Positions 8,621 through 17,813 of a stretch of DNA of 64,000 bases are shown here, piece by piece; within the stretch, counting starts at the first letter, position 1, and each line of letters starts with the position of its first letter. This DNA is from Methanocellales archaeon (GTDB lineage Archaea > Halobacteriota > UBA148). The position numbers were made by a program, and so were the translations under genes. Under the pieces are notes generated by a model. The model did not search any database, was not told the DNA's origin, and saw only the letters and a list, made by a program, of their open reading frames with translations. The stretch is from NCBI GenBank assembly GCA_028715985.1, contig JAQUQR010000003.1, forward strand, positions 1-64,000. The letters run 5' to 3'.

Positions 8621-10681
8621 ATGGGTATTGGTATTTTTCTTTGCACCTGCAACAATACGTCAAGCATCGATTTCAGGGAAGTCAAGCGGAGCATCGGAAA
8701 AGAAGTGGAGATCGTCGAGGTTCACGACCTATTGTGTCAGGAAGACGGGCTTGCATATATCATAGATGACATTAGACGAAAGGAACTCGACTCGGTCATC
8801 ATAGGCTGTACATTCAAAAAACGAATTTTCAAAGAGCTGGTTGAAGGAATGGGATTCAAAGGCGACGACATCAGCCTGTTAAATCTCAGAGAGCATTGTG
8901 GATGGGTTCATGATGAAAAGGGTGCTACTGAAAAGGCAAAGCGTTTGCTTCTGGCAGCCATCGATCGTATAAAGACAAGACCTAAGGTTGAGAGCTTTGT
9001 CATCGATGTGGGATACGATGTATTGGTGATAGGAAACTCATCCCTCGGGGTAACGCTCGCAAAAAACCTCTCAAAGTTGGCTAATGTACAACTTTTGATG
9101 AACTCTGCCTCAGGACTCACCTCTTTAGAGGATGTGTTGGTTCATATTGGATCTGTAAAAGACGTGAAAGGAACAATGGGCAATTTTTCTGTAGATGTAG
9201 AAATAGTGAAAGGAAAAATCGATCCAGAAAGATGCATCATTTGTGGATTGTGCGAGAATATATGCCCGAAAAATGCAATTCAATCTGGTTTAGTGTATTC
9301 AATAAATGATTTATGCAATGAATGTGGCGACTGTACTGATGTATGCCCCACCGGTGCCATCGATCTAAGTTATAAAAATGAAACACTAAAAGCCGGCCAG
9401 CTCTTGGTAATCGGAGATTGGAAATATCCTGTGCGAGACGGCATTTACTTGTGCGGAGACGATCCATCCTCTGCGGTATTGGAAATCGTTTCAAATCTCG
9501 GAAAAATTAAAAAACGAAAGGTTTTGAGCCTGAACCTAGAAAACTGTGCCGCAGGGAAAAGCGAAATGGTGGGCTGTGAACTCTGTGAGATTGCATGTCC
9601 CTATGGTGCGATAACACGTGCTGGAGATAGAATCTCGTTTGACGAGGTTGCATGCAGGGCTTGTGGAGTCTGCTCTGCTGTCTGTCCAATCTCACTCCCT
9701 CAACTGAGGGAATGCCCAGAAGACGCCATCTATTCGCAGATAGAGGTCTTGCTAGGCAAAACAAAAAAAGACACAAGTCTCAAAGTGCTAATGTTTGCCT
9801 GCTTGGAATGCGAGAAAACTCTGGATTTTGTCGGTAGAAAACGACTTCAATATCACCCTGTTCTCCCATTGTTCGTTTCGTGTGTTGACTCTGTTTCAGA
9901 GGCACACATTCTTCGAGCCTTCGATATGGGTGCAGATGGGGTTCTACTGCTGGAATGTGAAGACTGCCCGCATGATGCTGTGGCAGGAGAATTGGCAGTA
10001 AAATTTGCCAATATGGCTCTGGGCGCATTTGGTCTGGGCGAGCGAGTAAAGCGTATCCAAGTCAATGCAGATGAACCAGGCACTTTCGTGAGTGCTGTAA
10101 TGTCTTTCGTACAAGGTTTGAGTCCATCTCCCATTAAAGAGAAGAAACCAATCAAATTGGACAAAACAGCAAAGAGAGACGTCATATTGGGTTTGGTTCA
10201 TGGTCTCTCGGTTAAGACAGGGATATCGCCAAACTTCGTTGAGGAAGATACGAGATTTCCTTTTGCAGACATCCACATCTCAGAAAAGTGCACCCTATGC
10301 AACGCATGCATGAACATGTGCCCCATGAATGCGATAATAAGAAAAGAGAATAAGGTCAATTTCATCTATGGGTATTGCATCTCATGCGGGTTGTGCGAAA
10401 AAGCATGTCCAGAAGGGGCACTTAGATTGAACAAAGTGCTCGATTTTGCCAAACTAAGCGATCTAAAAGAGATCACTCTAGCTGAGTCGGAGCTTGTTAG
10501 GTGCGAGGCATGTGGTAAAGCGTTTATAACTAGGGCAGCATTGAATCGCACATCAAATTTGATACGCGGGTTAGAGGGAACCGATGAACTCAGTACGGAA
10601 GAGCGTTTGGGGCTGCTCAAATATTGCGAGGATTGCAGGGCCGTGAGGGCGTTAGGAAAGGTTTTGGAGAAAATAAAGTGA
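8621..10681 (+). CDS. HdrA-MvhD-like multi-cluster iron-sulfur protein
   Basis: A cytoplasmic electron-transfer protein. The N-terminus (GIGIFLCTCNN, then a CxxC-free region to about 115) matches the start of HdrA. Where HdrA has a large FAD domain there are only about 80 residues with a degenerate Rossmann signature (GNSSLG). Then come [4Fe-4S] ferredoxin motifs near 205, 232, 318 and 343, an MvhD-like domain (about 387-500; FACLECEK, ECEDCPHDA), two further ferredoxin motifs near 557 and 585, and a C-terminal zinc-ribbon-like pair (CEACG near 627, CEDC near 668). The ORF opens at GTG 8603; ATG 8621 gives the family N-terminus. Its stop overlaps the next gene's GTG, so it is translationally coupled to the formate dehydrogenase genes. 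Confidence 0.8.
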   Translation: MGIGIFLCTCNNTSSIDFREVKRSIGKEVEIVEVHDLLCQEDGLAYIIDDIRRKELDSVIIGCTFKKRIFKELVEGMGFKGDDISLLNLREHCGWVHDEKGATEKAKRLLLAAIDRIKTRPKVESFVIDVGYDVLVIGNSSLGVTLAKNLSKLANVQLLMNSASGLTSLEDVLVHIGSVKDVKGTMGNFSVDVEIVKGKIDPERCIICGLCENICPKNAIQSGLVYSINDLCNECGDCTDVCPTGAIDLSYKNETLKAGQLLVIGDWKYPVRDGIYLCGDDPSSAVLEIVSNLGKIKKRKVLSLNLENCAAGKSEMVGCELCEIACPYGAITRAGDRISFDEVACRACGVCSAVCPISLPQLRECPEDAIYSQIEVLLGKTKKDTSLKVLMFACLECEKTLDFVGRKRLQYHPVLPLFVSCVDSVSEAHILRAFDMGADGVLLLECEDCPHDAVAGELAVKFANMALGAFGLGERVKRIQVNADEPGTFVSAVMSFVQGLSPSPIKEKKPIKLDKTAKRDVILGLVHGLSVKTGISPNFVEEDTRFPFADIHISEKCTLCNACMNMCPMNAIIRKENKVNFIYGYCISCGLCEKACPEGALRLNKVLDFAKLSDLKEITLAESELVRCEACGKAFITRAALNRTSNLIRGLEGTDELSTEERLGLLKYCEDCRAVRALGKVLEKIK

Positions 10682-11322
10682 CAGAGATCGAAGAATTTTT
10701 GAAATTGAGAGAAGATCTATATGCGTTTTTATACCGAATGTACGTAGAGGAGCCACCACGTGAGCTTGCTGAAGACCTGGTTAATAATACGGTTACGATT
10801 CCAGACCTGAAGCCCTTGAACGAGGATATGGCCGAGGGCTTTGAGAAGTTGAGGGAGTTCATGAAAGCGAGCAAAGAGGTGGATGAGGTTCATGAAAGGT
10901 TGACGGATGAGTACACCCGCCTTTTCCTAGGGCCCGGCAGTCCTCCAGTTCCCCCCTATGAATCCATGTATGTAGGTGGAACTATGGGGGGGCCGTCTCT
11001 GTTAAGGCTTAAAAAGGATTATAGGAAAGCGGGAATCGCAAAGTCCAAAGAATATCCAGAACCAGAGGATTACATCGCATTCGAGCTAAAATTCATGTAC
11101 CATCTATGTGAAGAAGCGCTAAAAAAGGGGGAGCGCATGGGGAAATACTGGGAGCTACAAAAGGAGTTCATGGACGAGCATCTGATTAAATGGGTGCCGG
11201 ATTTCTGCGACGACCTGTACAAAAGTGAGCATTCTGATTTCTACAAGAGCATTGCAAAGATCACGAAGGGCTTCATACTTATGGATAAGGATTGGATAGA
11301 TGAATGTGAGGGGGTTTTTTAG
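10678..11322 (+). CDS. TorD-like molybdoenzyme chaperone
   Basis: An all-helical assembly chaperone of the TorD/DmsD/NarJ group, which binds the Tat signal of a molybdoenzyme and holds it until the cofactor is inserted. The signature region is DEYTRLFLGPGSPPVPPYESMY (cut here into EYTRLFLGPG and PPYESMY, about residues 78-100), followed by helices ending in a conserved WVPDFCDDL. The start is GTG 10678, which overlaps the upstream stop as GTGA; in-frame codons upstream belong to the previous gene's reading overlap. It directly precedes the Tat-dependent catalytic subunit, which is its obvious client. Confidence 0.85.
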   Translation: MTEIEEFLKLREDLYAFLYRMYVEEPPRELAEDLVNNTVTIPDLKPLNEDMAEGFEKLREFMKASKEVDEVHERLTDEYTRLFLGPGSPPVPPYESMYVGGTMGGPSLLRLKKDYRKAGIAKSKEYPEPEDYIAFELKFMYHLCEEALKKGERMGKYWELQKEFMDEHLIKWVPDFCDDLYKSEHSDFYKSIAKITKGFILMDKDWIDECEGVF

Positions 11323-11402
11323 TATTTTAATTAATTAATAAACGTAACTGTTTAATAGGATTAGTCGTATAATACTATGAGTTTTAAATTAGGAGGAAAA
11401 TA

Positions 11403-14135
11403 ATGGCGGCAAAATCAAAATCTATCCTCAGTGAACTCAAGATGAGCAGACGCACCTTCGCCAAATTGACTGCACTTGGTGCGGCTGCAACTCTTGGAGG
11501 ATACGCAACTTCCAAGAAGTTTACAGGCAAACTATTTGAAAAAGCTGCAGCAGCACCTACGACAAATCTGGTTAAAACCATCTGTTCTCACTGTGCAGTG
11601 GGTTGTGGTGTGCTCGGAAGAGTAGAGGATGGCGAATTAGTTCGAATGGAACCTTGGACAGATCATCCGATAAATGCGGGTGGAATGTGCTCTAAAGGAA
11701 CATCCATAGCAGAGATGGTAAATTCAGAACGTCGTCTTAGGTACCCCATGAAAAAGAAAGATGGAAAATGGGGGCGCATATCTTGGGACGAGGCATTGAC
11801 GGAGATAGCAAATAAACTAAAAGACGTTAGAAGCAGGTATGGACCAGACTCAGTGATGTGGATGGGCTCTGCGAAGATGACCAACGAGGAATGTTATCTT
11901 TTCAGAAAACTCGCTGCATTCTGGGGGACGAACAACGTTGATCACCAGGCGAGAATATGTCACTCCACTACAGTGGCTGGATTGGCTAACACGTGGGGCT
12001 TTGGCGCTCAGACGAATAATGTGAACGATATGCGGCACTCGAAATGCATATTCTTCTGCGGCTCCAATGCGGCAGAGGCACATCCGGTGAGCATGCAGCA
12101 CATCCTTGAGGCAAAGGACCGGGGTGCAAGGATTATCGTCGCTGATCCGAGATTCACGAGAACTGCTGCAAAGGCAGATCTATTTGTGAGGTTCCGTTCT
12201 GGAACCACCGTTCCACTGCTGATGGGAATATGTAACGTTATAATCAACAACAACTGGCACGATAAGAAGTTCATAGATAACAGGACGATAGGATTCGATG
12301 ACTTCTGGGAGGTTTGTAGAGAATATACTCCTGAGGTCGTAGAGGATATCACCTGGGCTCCGGCTGATCAGATACGGGAAATGGCACGAATGCTTTACGA
12401 GAACAAACCCTCGGCAATCGTCTGGGCGATGGGACAGACGCAGCACACCGTAGGAACGAATAATATCCACATGTCGGGAATCCTAAATCTGATCCTCGGT
12501 CATTCCGCCCAATCAGGAGGTGGATGTCAGCCATTTAGGGGGCATGACAACGTGCAGGGCTCTACCGACGCATGCATTCTGGCAGACAATCTGCCAGCCT
12601 ATTATGGTCTGACAGAAGCTGCATGGAAGCACTGGTGTGCAGTTTGGGGTGTTGATTATGACTGGATGCTGGGCAGGTTCGAGAACAAGGAACTGATGGA
12701 AAAGAATGGCTTTACTGTCTCAAGATGGTACGAGGGCGTTCTGAAGCCAGAAGCTGAAATCGATCAGCCACGCAATCTCAAGGTGGTCTTCGTCTGGGGA
12801 CACTCGTTGAACTCCATTACTCAGATGAAGAAGATGAAAGAGGCTATGGAGAAGATCGATCTAATCGTCAGCGTTGACCCACATTCGACCATTGCTACGT
12901 CCTTGGCAGACAGACCAGACGGCATCATAGCACTTCCAGCATCTACGGTATTTGAGAAGGCGGGGAGCGTTACAACTACCGGAAGGCAGGTACAGTGGAG
13001 ATTCAAACTAGTTGAGCCAAGATACGACAGCAGACCAGACATGGAAATCCTGCTGGAGTTGGCAAACAAACTGGGCTTTGGCGCCGAGTACACGAAGAAC
13101 TTCCGCCAGTACCCGGAGGACGTCCTGAGAGAGATGAACAATGGGATGAGATCAATCGGCATGATTGGACAGACCCCCGAGAGAGTAAAGAGGCAGATGG
13201 AGAATTCAGCCACTTTCACCAATAGAGACACTCTGCGTGCTGAAGGTGGCCCTTGTAAGGGAGAGTATTGGGGTCTACCATGGCCATGTTGGACCGATAC
13301 ACACTGCGGAACGCCCATACTTTACGATTCAAGCAAGCCTGTGAGTGATGGAGGGCATGACTTCAGAGTTAGGTGGGGTGTAGCAGTACCTGAGAACGCT
13401 CATAACAAGCACGTCGGAGAAAGCCTACTTCGAGGAGACAATCCAGTACCCCAATCTGGATATGCCTATGACCTTACTGGTACCGAGATAAACAAATATC
13501 TCGCTGCAGGCAATCCACCTACTGGAAGGGGCAGAGCCAGAATCTGGGCATGGAACCTGCCAGACCCAGTTCCAATACACAGGGAGCCAATAGAAAGCCC
13601 AAGACCAGATCTCGTAGATAAGTATCCAACTTATGCGGATGCCCCAAAATTCTTCAGGGTCATGACAGAATACAAAACCTTCCAGCAGTCCAGGAGGAAT
13701 TTGGTTGAAAGATACCCAATTGTCCTGACTACGGGAAGACAAGTTGAGCACATGGGTGGCGGGGCAGAGACAAGATCCTGTCCTTATCTAGTAGAACTTC
13801 AACCAGAGATGTATGTGGAGATCAATCCTGCCCTGGCAGCAGACCTAGGGGTCAAACACTGGGATATGGTGTGGGTTGAGACGTTGAGAGGAAGGTGCAA
13901 AGTGAGAGCATACGTTACTGAGAGAGTGCCCTATGACGAGAAGAGGAAGCTGGTTTTCATGCCATATCACTGGGCAGGGATTTTTGAGGGAGAATCCTAT
14001 GAGGACAGATACCCCAAAGATACCGCCGAAATGGCACTCGGAGACTCGTGCAACATCATCACAGTCGATGGATACGACAGGGTAACACAGATGCAGGAGA
14101 CGAAAGTCTGTCTCTGCAATGTCTATAAGGCATAG
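11403..14135 (+). CDS. fdhA: formate dehydrogenase-type molybdopterin oxidoreductase, catalytic subunit
   Basis: A DMSO-reductase-superfamily enzyme exported folded by the Tat pathway (SRRTFAKL, residues 15-22, then a hydrophobic stretch). An N-terminal [4Fe-4S] site uses Cys61, Cys64, Cys68 and Cys96. The active-site segment is DHQARICHSTTVAGL, with Cys186 and His187 in the positions of selenocysteine and histidine of formate dehydrogenases (RVUH). The C-terminal cofactor-binding barrel is complete (LTTGRQVEHMGGG onward). The ribosome binding site is TAGGAGG before ATG 11403. The operon also encodes its chaperone, a four-cluster subunit and cytochrome b. Formate dehydrogenase is the best call; the metal could be Mo or W, and substrate is inferred from the Cys-His pair. 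Confidence 0.85.
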   Translation: MAAKSKSILSELKMSRRTFAKLTALGAAATLGGYATSKKFTGKLFEKAAAAPTTNLVKTICSHCAVGCGVLGRVEDGELVRMEPWTDHPINAGGMCSKGTSIAEMVNSERRLRYPMKKKDGKWGRISWDEALTEIANKLKDVRSRYGPDSVMWMGSAKMTNEECYLFRKLAAFWGTNNVDHQARICHSTTVAGLANTWGFGAQTNNVNDMRHSKCIFFCGSNAAEAHPVSMQHILEAKDRGARIIVADPRFTRTAAKADLFVRFRSGTTVPLLMGICNVIINNNWHDKKFIDNRTIGFDDFWEVCREYTPEVVEDITWAPADQIREMARMLYENKPSAIVWAMGQTQHTVGTNNIHMSGILNLILGHSAQSGGGCQPFRGHDNVQGSTDACILADNLPAYYGLTEAAWKHWCAVWGVDYDWMLGRFENKELMEKNGFTVSRWYEGVLKPEAEIDQPRNLKVVFVWGHSLNSITQMKKMKEAMEKIDLIVSVDPHSTIATSLADRPDGIIALPASTVFEKAGSVTTTGRQVQWRFKLVEPRYDSRPDMEILLELANKLGFGAEYTKNFRQYPEDVLREMNNGMRSIGMIGQTPERVKRQMENSATFTNRDTLRAEGGPCKGEYWGLPWPCWTDTHCGTPILYDSSKPVSDGGHDFRVRWGVAVPENAHNKHVGESLLRGDNPVPQSGYAYDLTGTEINKYLAAGNPPTGRGRARIWAWNLPDPVPIHREPIESPRPDLVDKYPTYADAPKFFRVMTEYKTFQQSRRNLVERYPIVLTTGRQVEHMGGGAETRSCPYLVELQPEMYVEINPALAADLGVKHWDMVWVETLRGRCKVRAYVTERVPYDEKRKLVFMPYHWAGIFEGESYEDRYPKDTAEMALGDSCNIITVDGYDRVTQMQETKVCLCNVYKA

Positions 14136-14147
14136 GAGGAATGAAAG

Positions 14148-14687
14148 ATGACAACATACAAGGTCTTACCTATCATAGAGCGATGCATAAAATGTGGGGG
14201 CTGTGAGGTAGCATGCAAGCAGCAGAACGACGTTCCAATGGGCATACGTCGCATTAGAGGTATAACTCTCAATGAGGGAACACCTAACGAGATGAACGTG
14301 CCATTATCGTGCATGCACTGTGCAGACCCTCCGTGTATGGCTGCATGCCCCGCGAGAGCAATATCCAAGCGAGAGGATGGCATCGTCTTAGTTGACAAGG
14401 ACAAGTGCATTGGTTGCGGCTACTGTTCTTGGGCCTGCCCATTCGGAGCTCCACAGTTCCTTGGAGGATTGCCCTTCACTACCAGGGGCAAGATGGATAA
14501 ATGCACTTTATGCGTGACGCCCTTCGAGCAGAAGGATGAGAATGGTGATAGAATTGAGAGAGAGCCCAATCCAAGATGTTCGGCTTTCTGTTCAACCAAA
14601 GCCCTACTCGTCGGAGATGCAGAAGAAATCAGTGCAATCTATCGGGAGAGAGTTGCAGCGAGGCTAAAGCCAGGGACCCTACTGTAG
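14148..14687 (+). CDS. fdhB: four-cluster ferredoxin electron-transfer subunit
   Basis: The electron-transfer partner of the molybdoenzyme, related to FdnH, DmsB and NrfC. Four [4Fe-4S] motifs can be read: CIKCGGCEVAC (13-23), CMHCADPPCMAAC (about 55-67), CIGCGYCSWAC (about 87-97) and CTLC with CSAFC (about 118-148). It has neither its own Tat signal nor the C-terminal membrane helix of FdnH, so it probably rides out with the catalytic subunit and passes electrons to the cytochrome b that follows. A good ribosome binding site (AGGAGGA) and a 12-bp gap place it in the same operon. Confidence 0.9.
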   Translation: MTTYKVLPIIERCIKCGGCEVACKQQNDVPMGIRRIRGITLNEGTPNEMNVPLSCMHCADPPCMAACPARAISKREDGIVLVDKDKCIGCGYCSWACPFGAPQFLGGLPFTTRGKMDKCTLCVTPFEQKDENGDRIEREPNPRCSAFCSTKALLVGDAEEISAIYRERVAARLKPGTLL

Positions 14688-14764
14688 ATAGGACAAAATA
14701 GATATGATAAAGGGGAGACAACACCTTCTATCTACCACCTTTTCAATTACAGGGAGGAAATGGG

Positions 14765-15763
14765 GTGAAAAAAGGTACTGGTAGAAAGATCACGGTCACC
14801 ATAGGCTTACTTGCCATAATAGCAATGTTCAGTGCAATCAGTGCAAATGCCGCTGATGTTAGCGAGATATTGAGTAACATAATGCGACCAGATTGGGAGG
14901 CAGAGGCACAAAGTTTGAATGCGGCCAAAGATCTCTTCGCTCAGGCTTTACCAGTTGTAATAGTTCTTGGCGTCATATTGGGTCTTCTCCGAGGTAGGAG
15001 CGCAAGAAAAAAACCCATGGTTCCAGTCATTGCAAATGGGAAAGTAAAGCGGCACCCATTCAGCATATTGTTCGAGCATTGGACTCACACGATAGGATGC
15101 ATCATGTGCATCATAACCGCGGTTTTTTTGTTACTTGGAACCAGGTTTGGGTGGCTAAAGACATTCTCACCATTTTTGATGGCATACAAGCTGCACTTCA
15201 TCGGTGCAGGCATCTTGGTCTTCGCCAGTCTTTTCTACATAGTGAATCACATAATCGCCGGTGACAGAGAGATCCTACCAGTTATAAGCGATTTTAAGGA
15301 CTCAATAGCAGAGACCATGGCTATTATGGGTGTTATTGGGGATGGAGCCTTCTTCGGAATTAGGGGGTTGTATTTGCCCGAGAAACTCAAGAGACCTCTG
15401 GCCAATCTGCTTGCAAAGATAGGTGTTAAGGAACCACCCCATGCAGGGAAATGGCTTCCTATTGAAAGGGTGGAAACTCCGGCTTGGGCGATTCTCGTGG
15501 GCGCAATCATACTCACAGGAATCGTCAAGACACTCAGATATACGCGGGAACTATCCCCCACCCTCGTACATATTGCGACCAAACTTCATCTCATAGTGGC
15601 TATCCTGATACTGCTTCTCCTGATCGTGCATATCCTCACTGCTGCTGTGATACCTCCATCATGGCCACTTTTCAAGTCCATGCTAACCACTAAGGCATCT
15701 GAAGAGTATGTGAAAGAACATCACCCGGAGTGGTACGAGAAACTGAGGAGAGAGGGTAAGTAG
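14765..15763 (+). CDS. fdhC: formate dehydrogenase cytochrome b subunit
   Basis: The membrane anchor and quinone- or methanophenazine-facing subunit, of the FdnI/cytochrome b561 type. It has a signal peptide (residues 1-28), a short exposed segment, one extra helix (about 55-75), and then the four-helix core. Candidate haem histidines are in the FEHWTH helix, the YKLHFIGAG helix and the KLHLIVAILILL/IVH helix. The start is GTG 14765 with GGGAGG at 14752-14757. At 332 residues it is longer than FdnI (about 217), chiefly from the signal peptide plus first helix and an interdomain loop. The gene symbol is positional; fdhC is also used for formate transporters, which this is not. Confidence 0.82.
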   Translation: MKKGTGRKITVTIGLLAIIAMFSAISANAADVSEILSNIMRPDWEAEAQSLNAAKDLFAQALPVVIVLGVILGLLRGRSARKKPMVPVIANGKVKRHPFSILFEHWTHTIGCIMCIITAVFLLLGTRFGWLKTFSPFLMAYKLHFIGAGILVFASLFYIVNHIIAGDREILPVISDFKDSIAETMAIMGVIGDGAFFGIRGLYLPEKLKRPLANLLAKIGVKEPPHAGKWLPIERVETPAWAILVGAIILTGIVKTLRYTRELSPTLVHIATKLHLIVAILILLLLIVHILTAAVIPPSWPLFKSMLTTKASEEYVKEHHPEWYEKLRREGK

Positions 15764-15782
15764 TTAACTTGCTCTCTATCTA

Positions 15783-15800
15783 TCTTATTTTTATTTTTTT
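15783..15800 (+). terminator. T-rich terminator after the formate dehydrogenase operon
   Basis: A run of T interrupted by single A bases lies 20 bp after the cytochrome stop codon. Archaeal RNA polymerase terminates at such U tracts without a hairpin. mobA follows 60 bp later and so probably has its own promoter, though read-through is possible. Confidence 0.45.
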
Positions 15801-15863
15801 GAATAACTGTATTTATGGGTCGTTTTTAAATCTTATCGAGGCAATAAATAAATAGGACAAGTT

Positions 15864-16460
15864 ATGAGATCAGCCATCATACTGGCCGGTGGCAAAAGCA
15901 CTAGAATTAATACGAACAAGTCCATGGCTCAGATCGGAAAGAAGAAGATGATCGAGCATGTGCTTGATAATGTTTCTGGGATTGTGGATGAGGTGCTCGT
16001 TGTTGTCGGTGACGTAGCTCAGAGAGAAAAAATTTCCCCAGTGATCTGTAGAGCGAGGCTAACCTATGATTCCATCCTAGATTATGGTCCGGTGGCAGGC
16101 ATCTTGGCTGGACTGCAATGCGCAAAAGGCGACTATGTAATGGTAGTTGCTTGTGATATGCCGTTCGTCAATCCAGATGTCGTCGATTTTCTATTTTCTT
16201 TGGCAAAGGGGTATGATGCAGTGGTGCCAAGATGGCCAGATGGCAATATAGAGCCGTTGCATGCCGTTTACAAGAGGAAAAGCACGATCAAGGCCTGTGA
16301 AGGCGCCATACAGAAGGACGATCGCAGGATCATATCGCCGTTAAAAGCTTTGTCAAGGGTTAGATATGTATCAATCGAGAAGATAAAAAAGATCGATCCT
16401 GACCTAAGGACGTTCATCAACGTGAACACCATGGAAGATCTGGAGAGGACATCTAAGTAA
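15864..16460 (+). CDS. mobA: molybdenum cofactor guanylyltransferase MobA
   Basis: Attaches GMP to molybdopterin to make the bis-MGD form used by formate dehydrogenases of this class. The N-terminal nucleotide-binding signature LAGGKSTRINTNKSM is present, and VVACDMPFVNPDVV carries the metal-binding aspartate. At 198 residues it has the usual length. It lies directly after the molybdoenzyme operon, matching the need of that enzyme for a dinucleotide cofactor. MobB is encoded separately 15 kb downstream. Confidence 0.93.
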   Translation: MRSAIILAGGKSTRINTNKSMAQIGKKKMIEHVLDNVSGIVDEVLVVVGDVAQREKISPVICRARLTYDSILDYGPVAGILAGLQCAKGDYVMVVACDMPFVNPDVVDFLFSLAKGYDAVVPRWPDGNIEPLHAVYKRKSTIKACEGAIQKDDRRIISPLKALSRVRYVSIEKIKKIDPDLRTFINVNTMEDLERTSK

Positions 16461-16858
16461 AAGCGTGTGAAGTCTATAAAATACAAATCTATAAAAACCT
16501 TGCAACATTCTTTTACATCATATTATTATATGTGACTTAGATTTAGTCAGCGCTGTGGATATAAGGTGGACACATGGTAACTGAGATCGCGAAGAAGGGT
16601 TTGGAATACCTAAAGAAAAACGAAGTGATAATAGTCGAAAATCTGTATTGTGAAGAGTCGCAATTACTTAAAAAGATTAAAGAATTACAAGCCTTTTAGT
16701 CAAACAAATCTTTGGCTGTAATTACAAAAACGTGGCTTAATCGCCTAGTATTAAATTAATGCCTCGCAATTTATTACGTGGTGGAGAGCGGCTTTTTGGG
16801 TGATGTTTTGGTTGTTTCTGATAATGAAATAGCTATTAAAGAATAAAACATATGCAAA
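16461..16858. other. gap with remnants only
   Basis: No full gene is visible. One short ORF (16574-16699) has a start and ribosome binding site. Further on, 16780-16848 reads VVESGFLGDVLVVSDNEIAIKE and then stops, with no start upstream in frame; it looks like the 3' tail of a decayed gene. The region may be a scar of gene loss or insertion. Confidence 0.4.
16574..16699 (+). CDS. possible 41-residue protein
   Basis: The ORF starts at ATG with AGGTGG 6 bases upstream and encodes a lysine- and glutamate-rich helical peptide (begins MVTEIAKKGLEYLKKNE, ends KELQAF). I do not recognise it. It could be a small antitoxin-like peptide or the 5' fragment of a decayed gene, since gene-like sequence without a start follows it. 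Confidence 0.3.
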   Translation: MVTEIAKKGLEYLKKNEVIIVENLYCEESQLLKKIKELQAF

Positions 16859-16876
16859 TTGTCGGTTAGAAAAATT

Positions 16877-17623
16877 ATGAAAAGAGACATGAGTGTAAGT
16901 TTATGGGAAGTGAAGATACCTATCAAAGGATTGATATCTATACAACATGATGGAGCAGTAGTGGATAAAGTTGAGTTTCATCTCGCCGAAGACGATCTTG
17001 TAGCTAAAACTGTTGTAGAAGGCTCTTTTGGTAACGTGATAGCTAAAGCCATAAAGCGTGTAAACAGAGCACTTGATAAAATAGCGTTAGAGGGGGGCGC
17101 ATCCATACGAATTGAAACAAGTGGAATAAGGGCCAGTCAGGTTAGTAACCCTATCGGAGGGACGAGCAGACGGCTTGGAGGCAGTATGGCACAGATAACA
17201 ATAAAAGTGATGCACCCAATTGATGAAGGTACTTTAAGCAAGGCTGCTAAGTTAAGATCGAATATACGAGATGAAGATAAAAAGCGAATTTTTGAAAAAT
17301 CATTAAGCCACTATAGAAATGGTCTAAATGCCGAGTCTGATGGAAACCCCAGAGGAGCATTCCTTGATTTTTGGGACTCCATCGAAGTGATCGCTACTAA
17401 ATATGGTCAAAAGGGTGGGGATACAAAGGATAAAATCTGTGATTGCTTTGAAAAATATCTTGGGGAAAGAAAAGAGAAAGAAATAAAAGAACTCTGCAAA
17501 ATTAGGCAGGATGCTGCACATGGTTTGAAAGATACAAGCGATCCAGAAGAAGTAAAAATTATGATTGAAAAACCCCCTCAAATGAAAGATTTGGCAAGAC
17601 AATTTTTAATTTCTTTTGGTTAA
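16877..17623 (+). CDS. HEPN-domain protein
   Basis: The C-terminal half (about residues 140-248) resembles HEPN helical domains: GAFLDFWDSIEVIATKY, then KIRQDAAHGLKD, giving the RxxxxH motif that in many HEPN proteins is the metal-independent RNase site. The N-terminal half is beta-rich, with no recognised family. I use ATG 16877; a TTG at 16859 is also in frame. It stands alone, without a visible nucleotidyltransferase or antitoxin partner, beside gene remnants. An RNase toxin or defence effector role is inferred from the motif only. Confidence 0.6.
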   Translation: MKRDMSVSLWEVKIPIKGLISIQHDGAVVDKVEFHLAEDDLVAKTVVEGSFGNVIAKAIKRVNRALDKIALEGGASIRIETSGIRASQVSNPIGGTSRRLGGSMAQITIKVMHPIDEGTLSKAAKLRSNIRDEDKKRIFEKSLSHYRNGLNAESDGNPRGAFLDFWDSIEVIATKYGQKGGDTKDKICDCFEKYLGERKEKEIKELCKIRQDAAHGLKDTSDPEEVKIMIEKPPQMKDLARQFLISFG

Positions 17624-17813
17624 AGTAGAATAATCAAATAAAAGGCGGATATTTCGTTGCAAAGCCCAATCAACGTCGTGGATGCACCCGAATTCATTGC
17701 TGGGTGAAATGGTTAGCCTCATAGCAATATAAAATTCCTTAAACTAAATGGTATCCTCAAGCTACTCGATGGAATAGGTTTTGACTATTTATGTATTTAA
17801 TTACTTAAATTAT

